Source of the DNA: Adiantum capillus-veneris
Lineage: Eukaryota; Streptophyta; Polypodiopsida; Polypodiales; Pteridaceae
Reading direction: 5' to 3'
Length of the DNA: 64,000 bases
Assembly: GCA_014529385.2 (NCBI GenBank)
Contig: CM043971.1
Coordinates: forward strand, 82,131,340 to 82,195,339
In this document: piece by piece, positions 11,630-29,296 of the stretch
Numbering within the stretch: the stretch's first letter is position 1
How the letters are laid out: every line of letters starts with the position of its first letter
Position numbers and translations under genes: made by a program
The notes under the pieces: model-generated
The model's database searches: none
What the model saw: only the letters and a program-made list of their open reading frames with translations
What the model was told of the DNA's origin: nothing

Positions 11630-12935
11630 TGCATGTCAGTTGATGCAGATTCACATGTGTGGTATTTTGACAGTGGTGCTACAAAGCACATTACCTCACA
11701 TCGTGACTTGTTTACCTCTCTTGAGGATGTCCCTCATGAAAATTCAGCCACTTGTGCCACCAATGCCTCTTATCCAATTAAGGGAGTTGGAAAGATTGTG
11801 CTTACTACTGCAAATGGTAGTTCTTTCATACTTGTTGATGCATTGTACGTACCTAGGATCAAGGAGAATCTTTTTTTTTTAATATCTGCACTTGCTAGAC
11901 TTAGTCTTGTAGTCAAATTTGTGGATGACATATGTACAATACATGATCTCAGTTTTGGTGATGAAGTTGTTGCATCTGGCATTTGATACTGTGGGTTGTA
12001 TAAGCTCACTTTGTATGACAAGTTGCAAATGTCATTGTGGATTCAAATGTTGTTTCATATGCAAAACTTTGGCATGCATGTTATGGGCAACTAAATTTTG
12101 CCAGTTTGTTGCGTATGAAAAAATCTAATAAGGTTGCTTCTTTGCGGCCTCTTGAAGCACCTATTAAACATATTTGTGAAGGTTGTATTTTGGCTAATGC
12201 AGTGTTCGAAGTTTCCAAAGGATGGTTCAATTAGGGCCACATGCAGGTTGTAGCTTGTGCATAATGATGTTTGTGGACCCATGCAAACTCTGTCCTTGGG
12301 CAATTACCTTTACTTCGTGACTTTCATTGATGACTACTCTAGGCATGCATGGGTGTTTCCACTTAAAGCAAAGTCCAAAGTGTTTATATGCTTCAAACAA
12401 TTTCTAGCTATGGTTGAAAATGTCTTGAAATGTACTATGGGCACCCTCATTTCGGATCGAGGGATGGAGTATATGTCTCATGAATGTTAATGCATTTTTG
12501 GCTAGTCGTGGGATAAAACATCAATATAAAATGTCGTATAGGCCTCAACAAAATGGTGTTGTTGAGAGGAAAAATAGGTCATTTACAAAAATGGCACAAT
12601 GTATGGTCAAAAGTCAAGCTTTGTTGCATTTGTTTTGGCTTGAGACCATCATGTGTGCCACTTATGTACTTAACAGGCGTCCTACAAAAGCTTTGCAGTC
12701 TATGACTCCTTATGAAGTACGACATGATAAAAAGCCTTCTATTGAGCACATGCGTGTTTTTGGTTGTTTGGCTTATGCTTTGGTGCCACAAATGCAACAC
12801 AAAAAATTGGATGATAAGGCTATCAAATGCATTTTTGTTGGCTATAGTTGTTGGCTATAGTATTGAAAGCAAAGGTTATATGTTGTATCATTCACAGACA
12901 AAGCATCTTGGTCTCATGGGATGTTGTGTTTGTGG
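11630..12935 (+). pseudogene. Copia protease and integrase (broken)
   Basis: Protease active site: VWYFDSGATKHIT near 11660, intact at this motif. Then a GAG-pre-integrase piece (KLWHACYGQLNFASLL) at 12060, and the integrase core at 12257-12860 with FIDDYSRHAWVFPLK, a degraded SDRGMEYMS where the second catalytic Asp lies, PQQNGVVERKNRSF with the catalytic Glu, and HMRVFGCLAY. There are frameshifts at about 11990, 12245 and 12480 and 12855. Confidence 0.85.
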
Positions 12936-13309
12936 ATGATTCTATTCAACCATTGCTGTCATGTACTAGAGACATTAATATTAGCTCACAAGACATCTAT
13001 GACACTTTGTTGCCTCTTTTTAGTGATGGATGTTCTAATGTGAATTCCAATGAGGCAAATGTACAACATATGGGGGTTTTTGAAAATGTTATAGATCAGC
13101 CTATTACTGATGCAAATGTACATGATGTACTCGATGAGGAAAGGATTGAGAATGAGCAGGCTAGAGGTATGTCAAAATGGCTGGTGCATACTTTGCATGA
13201 TAGTAAATTGGATGCACCTTTGTCTAGTTGTACTCGTTCGGGTTCTCGCCATGCATCTTATGCATCAGATTGTTATGCTTTGACTGTGTCTAGCTTATGT
13301 GATGTTTAG

Positions 13310-14745
13310 GAACCTCTGTCTTTTGATGAAGCACAAAATTCAAAAAATTGGATGGCTACCATGCAATCAAAATATGATGCACTCATAGAAAATGACACAT
13401 GGACTTTATGTGATTTGCCTCCTGGCAATTACACATTGAAACGTAAGTCGGATGGTGAGATTGATCACTATAAGGCTTGACTTGTTGCAAAAGGTTATGC
13501 ACAATAGAAAGGCATAGATTATGAAGAGACTTTTACTCCCACTTTTTGTATGACTACTGTGCATTTTCTATGTGCATTGGCAGCTCATTTTGGTTGAGAT
13601 GTACATCAATAAGACATTGTTATTGCTTTCTAGAATGGTGACATATTTGAGGAAGTTTATGTAACGCAGCCTTGCAGTTTTGTCAAGAAAGGACAAGAGG
13701 ATAAAGTGTGAAGATGTAAGAAAGCTTTGTATGGGTTGAAGCAATCTCCTCGTGCTTGGTATGAAAAAGCTGATACTCATTTGGTTAAACGAGGCTTTCG
13801 TAACAGTCCAACAAAAAGCACATTGTATGTAAAGTATGAGGGTGATGTACTTCTCATTGTTGTTCTCTATGTGGATGATTTGCTGAGCACTAAACCGAAT
13901 GAGAGACATATTGCTGAATTTGAGACTGATTTGAGTGCTACGTTCAAGATGAAAGATTTGGGGATGTTGCATCATTACTTGGGTATACAGTTTAAGCAGT
14001 GTGATGAAGGTATTTCCTTGTGTCAGACAAGTTACATAGAGACATTGCTATGTAAGTTTGGACTTGAGGATTGCAAACCTATTCCCATTACCATGGAAAC
14101 AGGTTTGAAACTAAGTCTTCATGATGCTGGTGATCAAGCCATGTCACTCTTTACCAAATTGATAATGGCTACCTTATTTATGCATGCAGTTTGGAGTCTC
14201 ACAAGTTATCAGATTTATGCATAGCCCAGGGTCTAAGCATTGGCAGGCTGTCAAGAGGATTTTTGCTACTTGAGTGGCACTTTACATCTTTGCTTGTTTT
14301 ATCCCAAGGGGGGATCATTTCCGCTGCTTTTTTGGACTCAAATTGAGCTAGTTGCTTTGACACGCGAGTGTCCACGAGTGGTTTTTGCTTCATGCTTGGC
14401 AGTTTATGCATATCATGGTTGAGCAAGAATCAACCTCCTGTGGAAACTTCCAGTTGTGAGACCGAGTACAGGAAAATCTTCACAACTACGGTTGAGTGTG
14501 TATGGCTCAGACGCAGTATGGCTAATTTGGGTGTTGGTCAAGACACTACCAACACTATTTACACTTACAGTCAGAGCCCATTGGTAGTTGCAAGGAGCCC
14601 AATTTTTCATGCTCTCACAAAGCACATTGAGGTGCATTCCCACTATGACAGGGAGGCTCTCAATAGGATATATCAGTTTGGCTTATGTGCCAACGTAGGA
14701 CAACTTTGCAGATCTTTTCACAAAGACATTGTCTCGTGAGAAGTT
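13310..14745 (+). pseudogene. Copia reverse transcriptase and RNase H (broken)
   Basis: The reverse transcriptase is traced from NWMATMQSKYDAL through GIDYEETFTPTF, YGLKQSPRAWY and the catalytic YVDDLL at about 13870, to KDLGMLHHYLGI. RNase H follows, with CETEYRKIFTT near 14455 and a degraded tail to 14745. At least five in-frame stops lie between 13470 and 13715. The 13727-14224 part is open throughout. Confidence 0.88.
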
Positions 14746-14858
14746 TGAAGCTTTTTGCAAAGCTTTGGGCTTACTCACCTTTGTGGACCGATCATGTCCT
14801 CAGGGCATGGCACTTCCCTGTACTCTATGTGCCAACTCTCGTTCACTGCATCTCTCCC

Positions 14859-15038
14859 AGGGGGGATTTGTTATTCTATACATGTGGTAGTGATGTGTGT
14901 GAACACACTTAGGACTGCCAAGGCATTTTTTCCCTCACTAGGAGGTTTTCCCCCCAATGCATTGTATATATGCCCATCACTTTAGGGCTATCTTATCTTT
15001 CCATTGCACACTAAGTAATACACTCTCTGTTGTGTGCC
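14859..15038 (+). repeat. Purine tract and first part of 3' LTR
   Basis: An AGGGGGGA purine tract is followed by TGTTATTCTATACATGTGG at 14869, the start of the 3' LTR. It tracks the 5' LTR closely up to TTGTGTGCC at 15038 and then stops, because another element is inserted. The two LTRs differ at many positions, so this is an old insertion. Confidence 0.85.
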
Positions 15039-15170
15039 CCCGAGGGATTCATTGTGATTTTCCGTACGATACCGCTTGAGTGTACCATAGGGGGGTTTTT
15101 GGATTTTGTACATAAGCATATACAATATGGGTAGCCCCTCATTATTTCATACTCATACCGTACACTTAAG

Positions 15171-15173
<3 letters not shown>

Positions 15174-15201
<28 letters not shown>
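15174..15201 (+). repeat. Poly-G run of 28
   Basis: Twenty-eight consecutive Gs lie just upstream of a 96-bp CT tract. The length may be affected by sequencing or assembly error. Confidence 0.9.
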
Positions 15202-15260
15202 AGGGTGGTTATATTGGGGCTACATTCAACTACCTGAGCCACCTTAAAAACATTAGTAAG

Positions 15261-15361
<101 letters not shown>

Positions 15362-15787
15362 ATCGATCAATAGTTTCATGCCGTGGTGAAAGTAAGGGCA
15401 AACTTGTAATTTTCCCGTTTTTTGGTCAAAATTAGAAGCTTTTGTCGGTAATTACACTAAAACTTATGCAAATTTCCTCGTTTTCTTAAAGCCAAGCTCA
15501 AACCCCTCTAATTTGTCAAAATTACCAAAATACCCTTCAAATTTTTAAATTCCCTAAGTACCTATGTATCTATTTTGGTCGGATTGATCAAGCTTTTCTA
15601 ATTTTTATTTTGTTTTGACAATTGAGATGCATTTTTTAGTGGTTAGCATGTAATTTGTCACATATTACCTCACAAAACAGGCGACTATGTCCACAAAGAT
15701 AGCACATAAGTGTAGTCATCAACAAAATGTCAATCATTGAAGAACAAGAATACATCCTAATTCCTCTCTATCCTGCCACACATTGGC

Positions 15788-15788
<1 letters not shown>

Positions 15789-15826
<38 letters not shown>
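15789..15826. repeat. (AG)n microsatellite
   Basis: An AG run of about 38 bp. Shorter AG runs lie at 17059-17080. Confidence 0.95.
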
Positions 15827-15829
<3 letters not shown>

Positions 15830-16249
15830 TGGAGAATGTTAAAGCTAGTATTTATTATGCTAGTTCAAATGTAGAAATGACACATCGCGAGAACATAGAT
15901 TTTCACTCTATATTTGTTTTGCCACCTTTCATGGCAACGTGATGGTGTTCAAGCATCATCTACTTGCACTATTTGAACATAGGGGATGCACAAGATCAAT
16001 CTTTTTTATCACCGCCGTTTGAATATGGGGCCAACACAAGATTAATCCAAGCATCTCTCAAGTGCACGATGCAAACATAGAGAAGGTCGAAGTCACCTCT
16101 AGCCCTCTTCTTTTGTTGCATCGTGTGAATCTAGTCTACGTCTAGAAATCTTCATGCAAATTTGACCCAGCAACAAATTTTTTCCCCCAGCTTTTGAGCA
16201 TTTCCAAATGTTGGTCCTTCGTTGCAAACAATGAAGAGGCTTTGTACGA

Positions 16250-16546
16250 CATAAGAAGATTTAGAAACTTTCTCATGTAGGAAAACAAAGTTCTTCTCAA
16301 TGTTTTTCATACAATGCATAACATCATGAGCTTCTGCTCGAGAGGCACCGCATACCTAGCTAGGTACGATTGGGTGCAAGGGACCCCCGGCCCCCCCACT
16401 GGGCCGGCAATCCCCTGTCCCCAATCGTACCTAGCTAGGTATGCGGCGCCTCCCTCACAAAAGCTCATGATGTTGAGGTCAGCCACAATGTGGGAAATAT
16501 TGTGAGAATTTGTCCAAAACTTCTTGTGCGAGTAGGTAGTACCCAT
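16250..16546 (+). repeat. Hairpin-bearing repeat, copy 3
   Basis: Same orientation as the copy at 3672, sharing both outer flanks (CTCATGTAGGAAAA on the left; GTCCAAAACTTCTTGTG on the right). The hairpin core is 16320-16474. Arms of about 65-70 bases pair with few mismatches around a GGCC-rich loop. It lies inside the TIR element. Confidence 0.85.
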
Positions 16547-16549
16547 TTA

Positions 16550-17344
16550 GAAAAATCACAAAAAGAGGGTATCTTTAGGAGATCCTAAGCTCGAAGGCAA
16601 ATTAAGAAAAATAATCATTGACTCTTTCTCCCTGTATGTGTGCACGTGCAGGCATGTGCACGCGTGTGCATGCAACTATCGGATAGCAGATGACATTGGT
16701 CGACACATGACGGCATCAGGCGGCGTCACATAGAGTTGATTACCGCAGGGTATTCATATCAGCTTTTGTGTATGTATAGCAGCAGCGAACTCGACCAGCA
16801 GGACCGAGCTAGGACAATCAATTGAAGGAGGTTCGAGTCCTGTGCACCACACTTTAATAAACCAATGTGTGGGATATATTGACAAATTCTAAGGTTGATA
16901 GCAGGAGGGGGGGGAAAATCGTTTTAGCATAGTTCCTCTTTGCAGGAAGGTTTTTTGTCTCAAAGTGATCACGAGGCACCACTAGAGAGAGAGAAACTTC
17001 AAACACAGCCTGGACAAGCACTTGCACAGAGACATGCTCGCAAGCACTTGCAACAAGTTAGAGAGAGAGAGAGAGAGAGTAGAGAGAGTGGGCATGAGTG
17101 GGCATCAATGACAGACATAGCCGAGGTTTCCAAGGTTTTCTTCCTCGCTCTCTCCCCCTGTGAGTTGCAAACAAGCTTCCAAACTCCATAGCCAGTCCTG
17201 CAAGGCATCTCTCCCCTCCCTTAGAGCCTTCGATCTGACAAGGTGCTGTGCTTTACCTCCTTTTATAATTTTTCAACCTCAGGACCTGCTGCTTTAGCAT
17301 GATCTAATCGGCAAGCTCTGTTAGCTATTGGGAAGCGGTCTCAC
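16550..17344. other. Interior of TIR element, no gene seen
   Basis: No protein domain is visible. GGTTCGAGTCC near 16830 matches a pol III B box, but I could not find a convincing A box or cloverleaf. Confidence 0.35.
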
Positions 17345-17423
17345 ATGCTCCTCTCGCAACAGAAGGGCGAGCTTGGTACTCCCATGCTCCTCTCGCAACA
17401 GAAGGGCGAGCTTGGTACTCCCA
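17345..17423. repeat. 40-bp tandem duplication
   Basis: The unit beginning CATGCTCCTCTCGCAACAG occurs twice in a row with no visible difference, so the duplication is recent. Confidence 0.9.
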
Positions 17424-17627
17424 ACTTTGAGCCTCCTCCGTTTACTGTACACGCATGTGCCCATGTGTGTCCTCTCGCGACCTTAGCCCTCATGGCGTGC
17501 CGTGCCTCTCTCGACCAGCATGACTGATTGAGTTGATTATCAGTTTAAAAGAACTAGTAGTAGGAGATACCATCTGCTAGAAAAGAAAAGAACGAAGGGG
17601 AATCCTCGAGGATGCTTGCAGCATAAT

Positions 17628-17974
<347 letters not shown>

Positions 17975-17976
<2 letters not shown>

Positions 17977-20608
17977 ATATTTTCTCACAATAGCGATACT
18001 TCTCTCTCTCTTTCTCTCTCTCAATGGCGTAAGGATGGGTCTAAATTGCTCTCTGAGTCACTTGTTGTGTTTTTGTCTTAAAGATGGGTTTGCTTTGGGT
18101 TGTGCAGGCTGTAGAGGGAGGAGGGAAGGGTAGAGGGCTGCGAGTAATAGGGCACACGACCTCTCAGGCGGTAAGGGAAGGATGGCATGACATTGGGTTT
18201 GGGTTCTTCTGTAGAGGGGGATGCCAAGGACAAGGCACTCGGAGGAGGTCAACGATGGTAGGTTGCTCGGAGGAGGTCGTTGATGGTAGGTTGACTAGCG
18301 GTGGGGCCGAGAAGATCGCATGGGGGCTTAAGGTGGGCAAAAAGTGGGGGAATCTTTAGGGTATCCATGTATTATATTTAAAGAGTTTCGAGTAGTGTCT
18401 TCATTTTCATATCCGTTAAATTGTATCTCAGAAAAATAAAAATCATTTCAAAACATTTCAATTGCACAAGTGAAGCTGGTAAAGAAGCGGCTAGTAATTT
18501 GGACCATCGTAGAAAAAATCTCAACGAGCGCTTTGATGCAGTTTTGCCATAGACGAGTTTGTCTCTCTCTCTCTCTCTCTCTATGTGTGTGTGTGTGTGT
18601 ATGTGTTGCAGATTGTGTTGTTGTCCCTCTCCCGCTGCCTCCTCAATCCGCCTTCAAGATTTGCATGGTCAGTTGATGATGTGGACATGTATGGTCGTGC
18701 TTGTGGTGGCTGTTGCAATCTAGGGATGGGTCAAGATGCATGACTGCTATTTGGGCCGCATAAAATTCTAGACTAAGCTCATTAGGATCAGGACGGGCCG
18801 GCACTCGAAACGGATGAGGATGGCGGCATGATCATGAAGGTGAATGGTGTTTGATCATGTGCGGCAGATGCTGCAAACTGAAGGGAAGGCCACATGGCGC
18901 TATTGTGGCGGTACAATAGGAGTTTTTCGGTAGGATCTTCCTATTGGTGATGGTTGAGTGTGTTGCGGATGCGCTTGCCACCCCTAATCTGAAATTGGAA
19001 TCTCTAAACAAATTAATGGTTTGTATTTTTTTGAAGCCATTAGGAATACCTATTAATTAGGTGGTACCAGCTGCAAGATAATCGAAAAATCTCCAGAATC
19101 TTCAAAATTTCTCTCCCAGGTGAGTACGCAGGTCCTTGGAGATGCCCTGGTGGTGTTAAGCAAAAGAGAATGAAAGAAAAGGTGGAGACTGACCGCAGGT
19201 GTCGGGGAGGAGAATACGTCACCATGGAGCAAAGGGCGAGCAGTGAGAGGCTAGGCACCGCAGGCTCAGAGAGCCGGGCAGGGATGGCGCAGGACGAACG
19301 TCTTTTTTTTATAACAAACAAAGCGCATTCACAGTCTAGGCGTTTCTATGCAGTGGTTAGCCAGTATGATTTGTTCATGAGAATTCCAGAGTTCCATTCG
19401 CATGCTAGTTTTTCTTGGAAGGTGTGCTGCAAAGGTGAGGCAAAGAACTATTATATAACTGGTTTTAGGGAAGGGGACATAGGTAAGGTACAATATAATG
19501 GTTAAGATAATCATATGAGCATGTTTAGCTCTCCTCAAGTTTAAAAAAATGTTCAAGGTATTCACTGAATAAACGGTCCAAAGCTCCTACCTGAATTCTA
19601 ATTCTGTGAATGCTTAATGAGATAGTTACATATCTCGACTGATTGTGACCTCTTTATGTGAGATGCACCACCTGCCTGGTCATTCTTACTCATTACGATT
19701 GAGTACTGATTATTAGTGGGGACGTAGGAAACTTTTTTTTCTTGCTACGATTGAAGTATTGCTTTATATGGATTGCAGGGAATGGGTAAGACAATTGTAT
19801 TGCTATAAGCTAATGAGATGGTAACAAAGGAATCAAAAGCAAGACGTTTTTAGAATAGTTCTTGCCTTCTTTTCAGCTTTGAGTAAAATGAGGACAAAAA
19901 ACTGGCAGGCTTGATTTCATGACAAAAATAAAAGAATGGCAGAAGCAGGCAACCTCGACCTTAGGGCAGTCTGAGTGTGCCTTTGAGCTCTCTCTCGACC
20001 TCATGTGAAACTAGACAAAAAATGAGTAAAAGAGGATAATAAGAAAATAATAGAAGTTATTGCTAAAATATCATTGCACCTAATATTGTAAGCCAACATA
20101 CAATCAAGATTGATAGTGAAAAGACCAAACAAACGATGGAGCAACTCTTGACAATTTAAGATGCCGAAGCTTCTCATGGCTAGGTGAGGAAAGCTACGAG
20201 GTAGCCAATGCACAAAGTCCACGCGGTCAAGGTATCCCGTGCAAATGAGCTTGCCAAAGGCAAGACCTATGATCCACATGGCTAAATGCTTGCAACCATG
20301 GGATCACAGGTCCTTCCGCATCCTTCCCCTACATTGCGTGGCGTAGGACTATAGTCAATGTGAGCTTCCCTTGCCTTGCATTGTGTATATAGTATTGTAG
20401 CAGTGAGAATTTTTTTATTTGCAGGCAAGCATGGTGCCCATGTCGTTACAGCCGTACATATGCAAAAACAATCCTATAGTCTAGCCTTTTATTAAAAATT
20501 TTGTAGGTCATTTTTCATAAGTTGTTAGGCCCTTTAAAATTAGGTATAGTCCAAAGTCATGAGGTAATTTGCAAATGTTTTTCAAGTTTTAGCTGTGCCT
20601 CTTTTTAC
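17975..20608. other. Interior of TIR element, no gene seen
   Basis: A GC-richer part (18080-18360) contains a short tandem repeat of GGAGGAGGTC..ATGGTAGGTTG near 18240-18290. A 111-residue open frame starts at 19170 but has no recognisable motif. No transposase is visible. A captured gene fragment cannot be excluded. Confidence 0.4.
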
Positions 20609-21590
20609 GATAAAAAGTGTTAAAGTTTTTAAGACTGTTAGTTTTTTTTCCATGTAGTTACAAATTCTATAGTCTCAATTTCCCACATGGTCATATGGCT
20701 TGATTGGGTGTGTTATCTTGAGCTATAGCTTCTTGCCAAGACACGTCTAGCATACCTTGGGTCTATGTGTCACACATACACAATGTCTTTATTTTGTATA
20801 TAATTACAAATATAGTCTCAATTTGTCACATGGTCATATGGCTTGACCGGATGTGCCATCTTGAGCGATCGATTTTTACCTTCAGTTCTTCTAGCTATCC
20901 ATATGGCTTGACCGGGTCTCTTGAGCTATCCATTCTTGTGTCTCTTTTTACAATAAAAAGCGTTAAATTTTTTAAGACTGTTAGTTTTTTTTCCATGTAG
21001 TTACAAATTCTATAGTCTCAATTTCCCACATAACCATATGGCTTAATTTGGTGTGTTATCTTGAGCTATGGTTTCTTGCCAAGACATGTCTAGCATACCG
21101 TGGGTCTATGTGTCACACATACAAAATGTCTTTATTTTGTATATAATTACAAATATAGTCTCAATTTGTCACATGGTCATATGGCTTGACCGGGTGTGCC
21201 ATCTTGAGCTATCGATTTTCACAATTTAGTTATCCATATGGCTTGATCTGGTCTCTTGAGCTATCCATTCTTACCAAATGTGTAGTGGTGCGATAAAAAG
21301 CGTTAAAGTCTTTAAGACTGTTAGTTTTTTTTTCCATGTAGTTACAAATTCTATAGTCTCAATTTCCCACATGGTCATATGGCTTGATTGGGTGTGCTAT
21401 CTTGAGCTATAGTTTCTTGCTACCAAGACACATTTAGCATACCTTGGGTCTACGTGTCACACATACACAATGTCTTTATTTTGTATATAATTACAAATAT
21501 AGTCTCAATTTGTCACATGGTCATATGGCTTGATTGGGTGTGCCATCTTGAGCTATCGATTTTCACCTTCAGTTCTTCTAGCTTTCAAAG
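20609..21590. repeat. 340-bp tandem array, about 2.9 copies
   Basis: The block TTTAAGACTGTTAG recurs near 20628, 20971 and 21311 (periods 343 and 340). Each unit also holds two copies of a shorter theme, CTCAATTT..CACATGGTCATATGGCTTGA followed by a GAGCTAT block. The third unit ends early near 21590. Units differ by scattered changes. It has satellite-like organisation inside the TIR element. Confidence 0.9.
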
Positions 21591-22717
21591 TGAAATATGG
21601 TATACCAATGTGTCACATTAGGTTAATGCAAGAGCTTTGATGTGATAGTTTGAAATAGAATGTGATAGTAAAGGTAAGGTAACTAAGCTGATGGATCTCC
21701 CTTTTATGTTTTCATTTTGTGTTTGTTTTGTACATGATCGCCTATCAATGTGGACAAGGCCTTTTGGTAATCGTGTGATTAGACTATGTGATTAGAGGTT
21801 TCCTATGTACTATGATATGCAGGTCATACTACCACTTTGAAGTTAGATTACTATGACTCTATTGAAAATGTGTTTGATTTTAATGTGTAAGATAATCCTT
21901 AAATCCCACGTGGGAGCCCAAGATGAGGTGGACAATTTTTTTGGAAAAAGAAATTATGTGATGAAAATCCTATGTGGGAGCCCAAGAATAGAGTGTACTG
22001 ATTTTTTTAAAGAAAGAGGTCTCCGTACAAAGGAGGCTTTGGCAAATTTTTTAAGATTTATATTTTATGTACAAACTAAAAATTAAATTAAATATAGACG
22101 TGCATTCATATCACATAACAATTGTTTTTGTTCAAAAAGATTAATCTTTTAATATGCTGTTTTGTATTGTGTTTTGATTTGATGACTGAAGCTTTTCATG
22201 GTTGTTTAAGAATATGCATTATTTAGAGAACAATCCATTTCATATGTGTGCCTTAAATTTGATGTGGGAAGCCTACTAAGTAGGTGGCTAGTATCATATG
22301 TTAAGAGATTGAGATTTGTATCAGTTTACAAGGCAAATGCTATTCGTTTTTTGATAAATTACATTCAAACGATTGGTTTATTTTAATTTAGTATTCATTA
22401 TATTTGTTGCTTTTCATGGTTTGTCTCTTAACATCTATTGCAAATGAAAACACACTACGATGTACACTTCTATTCATTTGCACTTCAACACGTATTTTTG
22501 CAAAAGCATGTGCTTCGAAAATTGTTTTATTACTAGTATACATAAAATAGTGGGTCATTATATTCTGTACAAAATCCGTATGAGGGGGGATGGCTCATTG
22601 CAAGAACGTCCAGATCTTGTCCGTATGTAGGGGGGTAGGTTAGCATGTAAGATACCGTACATAGGTGGTTTTCTCTAATTTTGATGCACACAAATGACAT
22701 CCCCCCATTACTAATAG
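21591..22717. other. Right part of TIR element, no gene seen
   Basis: AT-rich sequence with no domain. From about 22545 it becomes the subterminal region, with several CATACGG/CCGTATG and GTACGGT-like motifs and runs of G or C. Confidence 0.4.
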
Positions 22718-22730
22718 TGAATCCCTCGGG

Positions 22731-22792
22731 TGTGTGCTTTGAGCTTCCTTCATCTTCTCCAAGTTGCATGTGTTTCCTTGCAACCCTAATCC
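22731..22792 (+). repeat. Remainder of the split 3' LTR
   Basis: TGTGTGCTTTGAGCTTCC onward matches the last part of the 5' LTR (10170-10222), which is what the 3' LTR lacks at 15038. It ends at CCCTAATCC, a few bases short of the LTR terminus. Confidence 0.8.
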
Positions 22793-22796
22793 GTTG

Positions 22797-22962
22797 GGCC
22801 ATTTTTCCTCGCTAGGAGGTTTTCCCCCCCGTGCATTGTATATACACCCATCACTAGGGCTATCTTATCTTTCCATTGCACACTAGGTAATACACTCTCT
22901 ATTGTGTGCCTTGAGCTTCCTTCGTCTTCTTGTGTGTTTCCCTGCAACCCTAATTCCAACAG
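22797..22962 (+). repeat. Partial LTR, same Copia family
   Basis: It matches the 5' LTR from about 10048 to its end AATTCCAACA. Its first 50 or so bases are missing here; a piece of that type lies at 23669-23707. Confidence 0.8.
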
Positions 22963-23623
22963 GAGAGTGAGAGTGTGGAATTGTGCATCAAAACATACAA
23001 CAAGGCATTCAAAGGGATTAACCAATAGCCTTGCACAACACACAAAACATCCAAGGGGACTTGTAGCATTCTCTCTTGTACGCACTCTCTCCTAGAACTC
23101 TCTCTCAGTGGCCATAGGCTTGCACACACACATGTAGGATATGCTAGAGTGCTCGGGGGCACACACATGAAAGCACTTTTGGCAGTCATAGGATCTGACC
23201 CAACCACATATAGGATTCAACATTGACATGATAGGGTCAGGAGTTCACAAGGGGCTGCAATTTCTTGTTTCTCTTTGGATTATTAGAGATTTCTAAGTCA
23301 TGTTGTTGGCTTCATGTATGCTTATGTAGTGTGAGAGACCGAGTCTTCGATTTGTGCACATCCATAGATTGTCTTATCAGATTGCTTCTACAGGTTTCAC
23401 ATGTATCACTGGATACAAGTTTCACAAGTTTATAGGGACACTTTACAAATTCCTTATTTGGCAGCTACAAAGTTCTCTAGCATATTTTGAGATCCATTAT
23501 GGGATACATATAAGCATTGTTTTGCTCAGAGATTTTATGCATTTATATGTGTGATCAATTTTGATTGCATTAAGATCCTTTAAGAGCATTTATCTCTAGA
23601 TGGATTATTTTAATTGAACCTTC

Positions 23624-23625
<2 letters not shown>
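22963..23625. other. Spacer between LTR fragments
   Basis: No domain is recognised. It could be internal or flanking sequence of the partial LTR element. Confidence 0.35.

Positions 23626-23667
<42 letters not shown>
23626..23667. repeat. (TA)n microsatellite
   Basis: A TA run of about 42 bp that abuts an LTR fragment. Confidence 0.95.
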
Positions 23668-23668
<1 letters not shown>

Positions 23669-23669
<1 letters not shown>

Positions 23670-23707
23670 ATGGTAGTGATGTGTGTGAACACACTTAGGA
23701 CCGCCAA
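23669..23707 (+). repeat. LTR 5' end fragment, same Copia family
   Basis: GGTAGTGATGTGTGTGAACA and the following CACTTAGGACCGCC match the start of the 9998 LTR. It is cut at 23707 by the start of a different LTR. Confidence 0.8.
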
Positions 23708-23880
23708 TGTTATGGTTTTGGCCAACTAGTCGAACACTGACTGTACTAACCTAATCTATTCTTTTGATCATATAGAATAATAAGGGATAGTGAGGAATCA
23801 TTCCATTTCTCACTAAGATCTTTACCCAAAACTCTTTGCGTTCTCCTTCCTCGCACAACATACTGAGCGCGCACTGTTCA
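23708..23880 (+). repeat. Short LTR (173 bp), second Copia family
   Basis: It begins TGTTATGGTTTTGG and ends GCACTGTTCA, with a primer site TGGTATCAGAG at 23885-23895. It inserted into the other LTR family at AGGACCGCC. It is the same family as 9331-9500. It may be the 5' LTR of the Copia element whose gag begins near 29297. Confidence 0.75.
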
Positions 23881-23895
23881 CAAGTGGTATCAGAG

Positions 23896-24393
23896 TCGAT
23901 TGGTTGCCGACGAGAGAGCTTCATTGTTGTGAGTGCTTTGTGCACTATTTGGAGCTGATTTGCAGCCATTCTTGAGTGCTTATGGAGGAGAGTTTTTAGG
24001 TAGAGTACTGTCCTTTGATTGCACACACATTGGAGTGCATTGATGTGTGCTTACAACAGGATTTGGAGCAAAAAATATGTATCCATGTATGGGATTGTGG
24101 AGTTGAGATCTTCAACTTGTGTTTGGCTCATTTAGGAGTTGATTTTGCTGAAATTTGGGACTATTTTGCTGTTGTTATTCAACCCCTAGTGTGGCAAATT
24201 AGCAAAAACAAGTTTTTGCAGGTGCATTTTTTGTTCCAAAGACACATTTTTAGCCACAATTTCCTAAGACAAACTTAGATCTATGCAACCCAGGAGTCAT
24301 TTTGGAGGTTTGACACATTTTGAATCCAATGGTGGTGTCCATCTGACCTAATTTTGATCACATTTTTTGCAACAACTTGCACAACAATAGTAT

Positions 24394-24395
<2 letters not shown>
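23896..24395. other. Retroelement leader
   Basis: Sequence after the primer site, without a recognised domain; probably untranslated leader. Confidence 0.5.

Positions 24396-24450
<55 letters not shown>
24396..24450. repeat. (CA)n microsatellite
   Basis: A CA run of about 55 bp within the presumed leader. Confidence 0.97.

Positions 24451-29296
<4,846 letters not shown>

Noticed and set aside
16790-16860. GGTTCGAGTCC, a perfect pol III B box, suggesting a tRNA or tRNA-derived SINE.
   Set aside because: No convincing A box, acceptor stem or anticodon stem could be drawn, so it is probably chance.
19170-19505. 111-residue open frame inside the TIR element as a possible transposase or captured gene.
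   Set aside because: No transposase motif or known domain is visible, and the codon pattern is not convincing.
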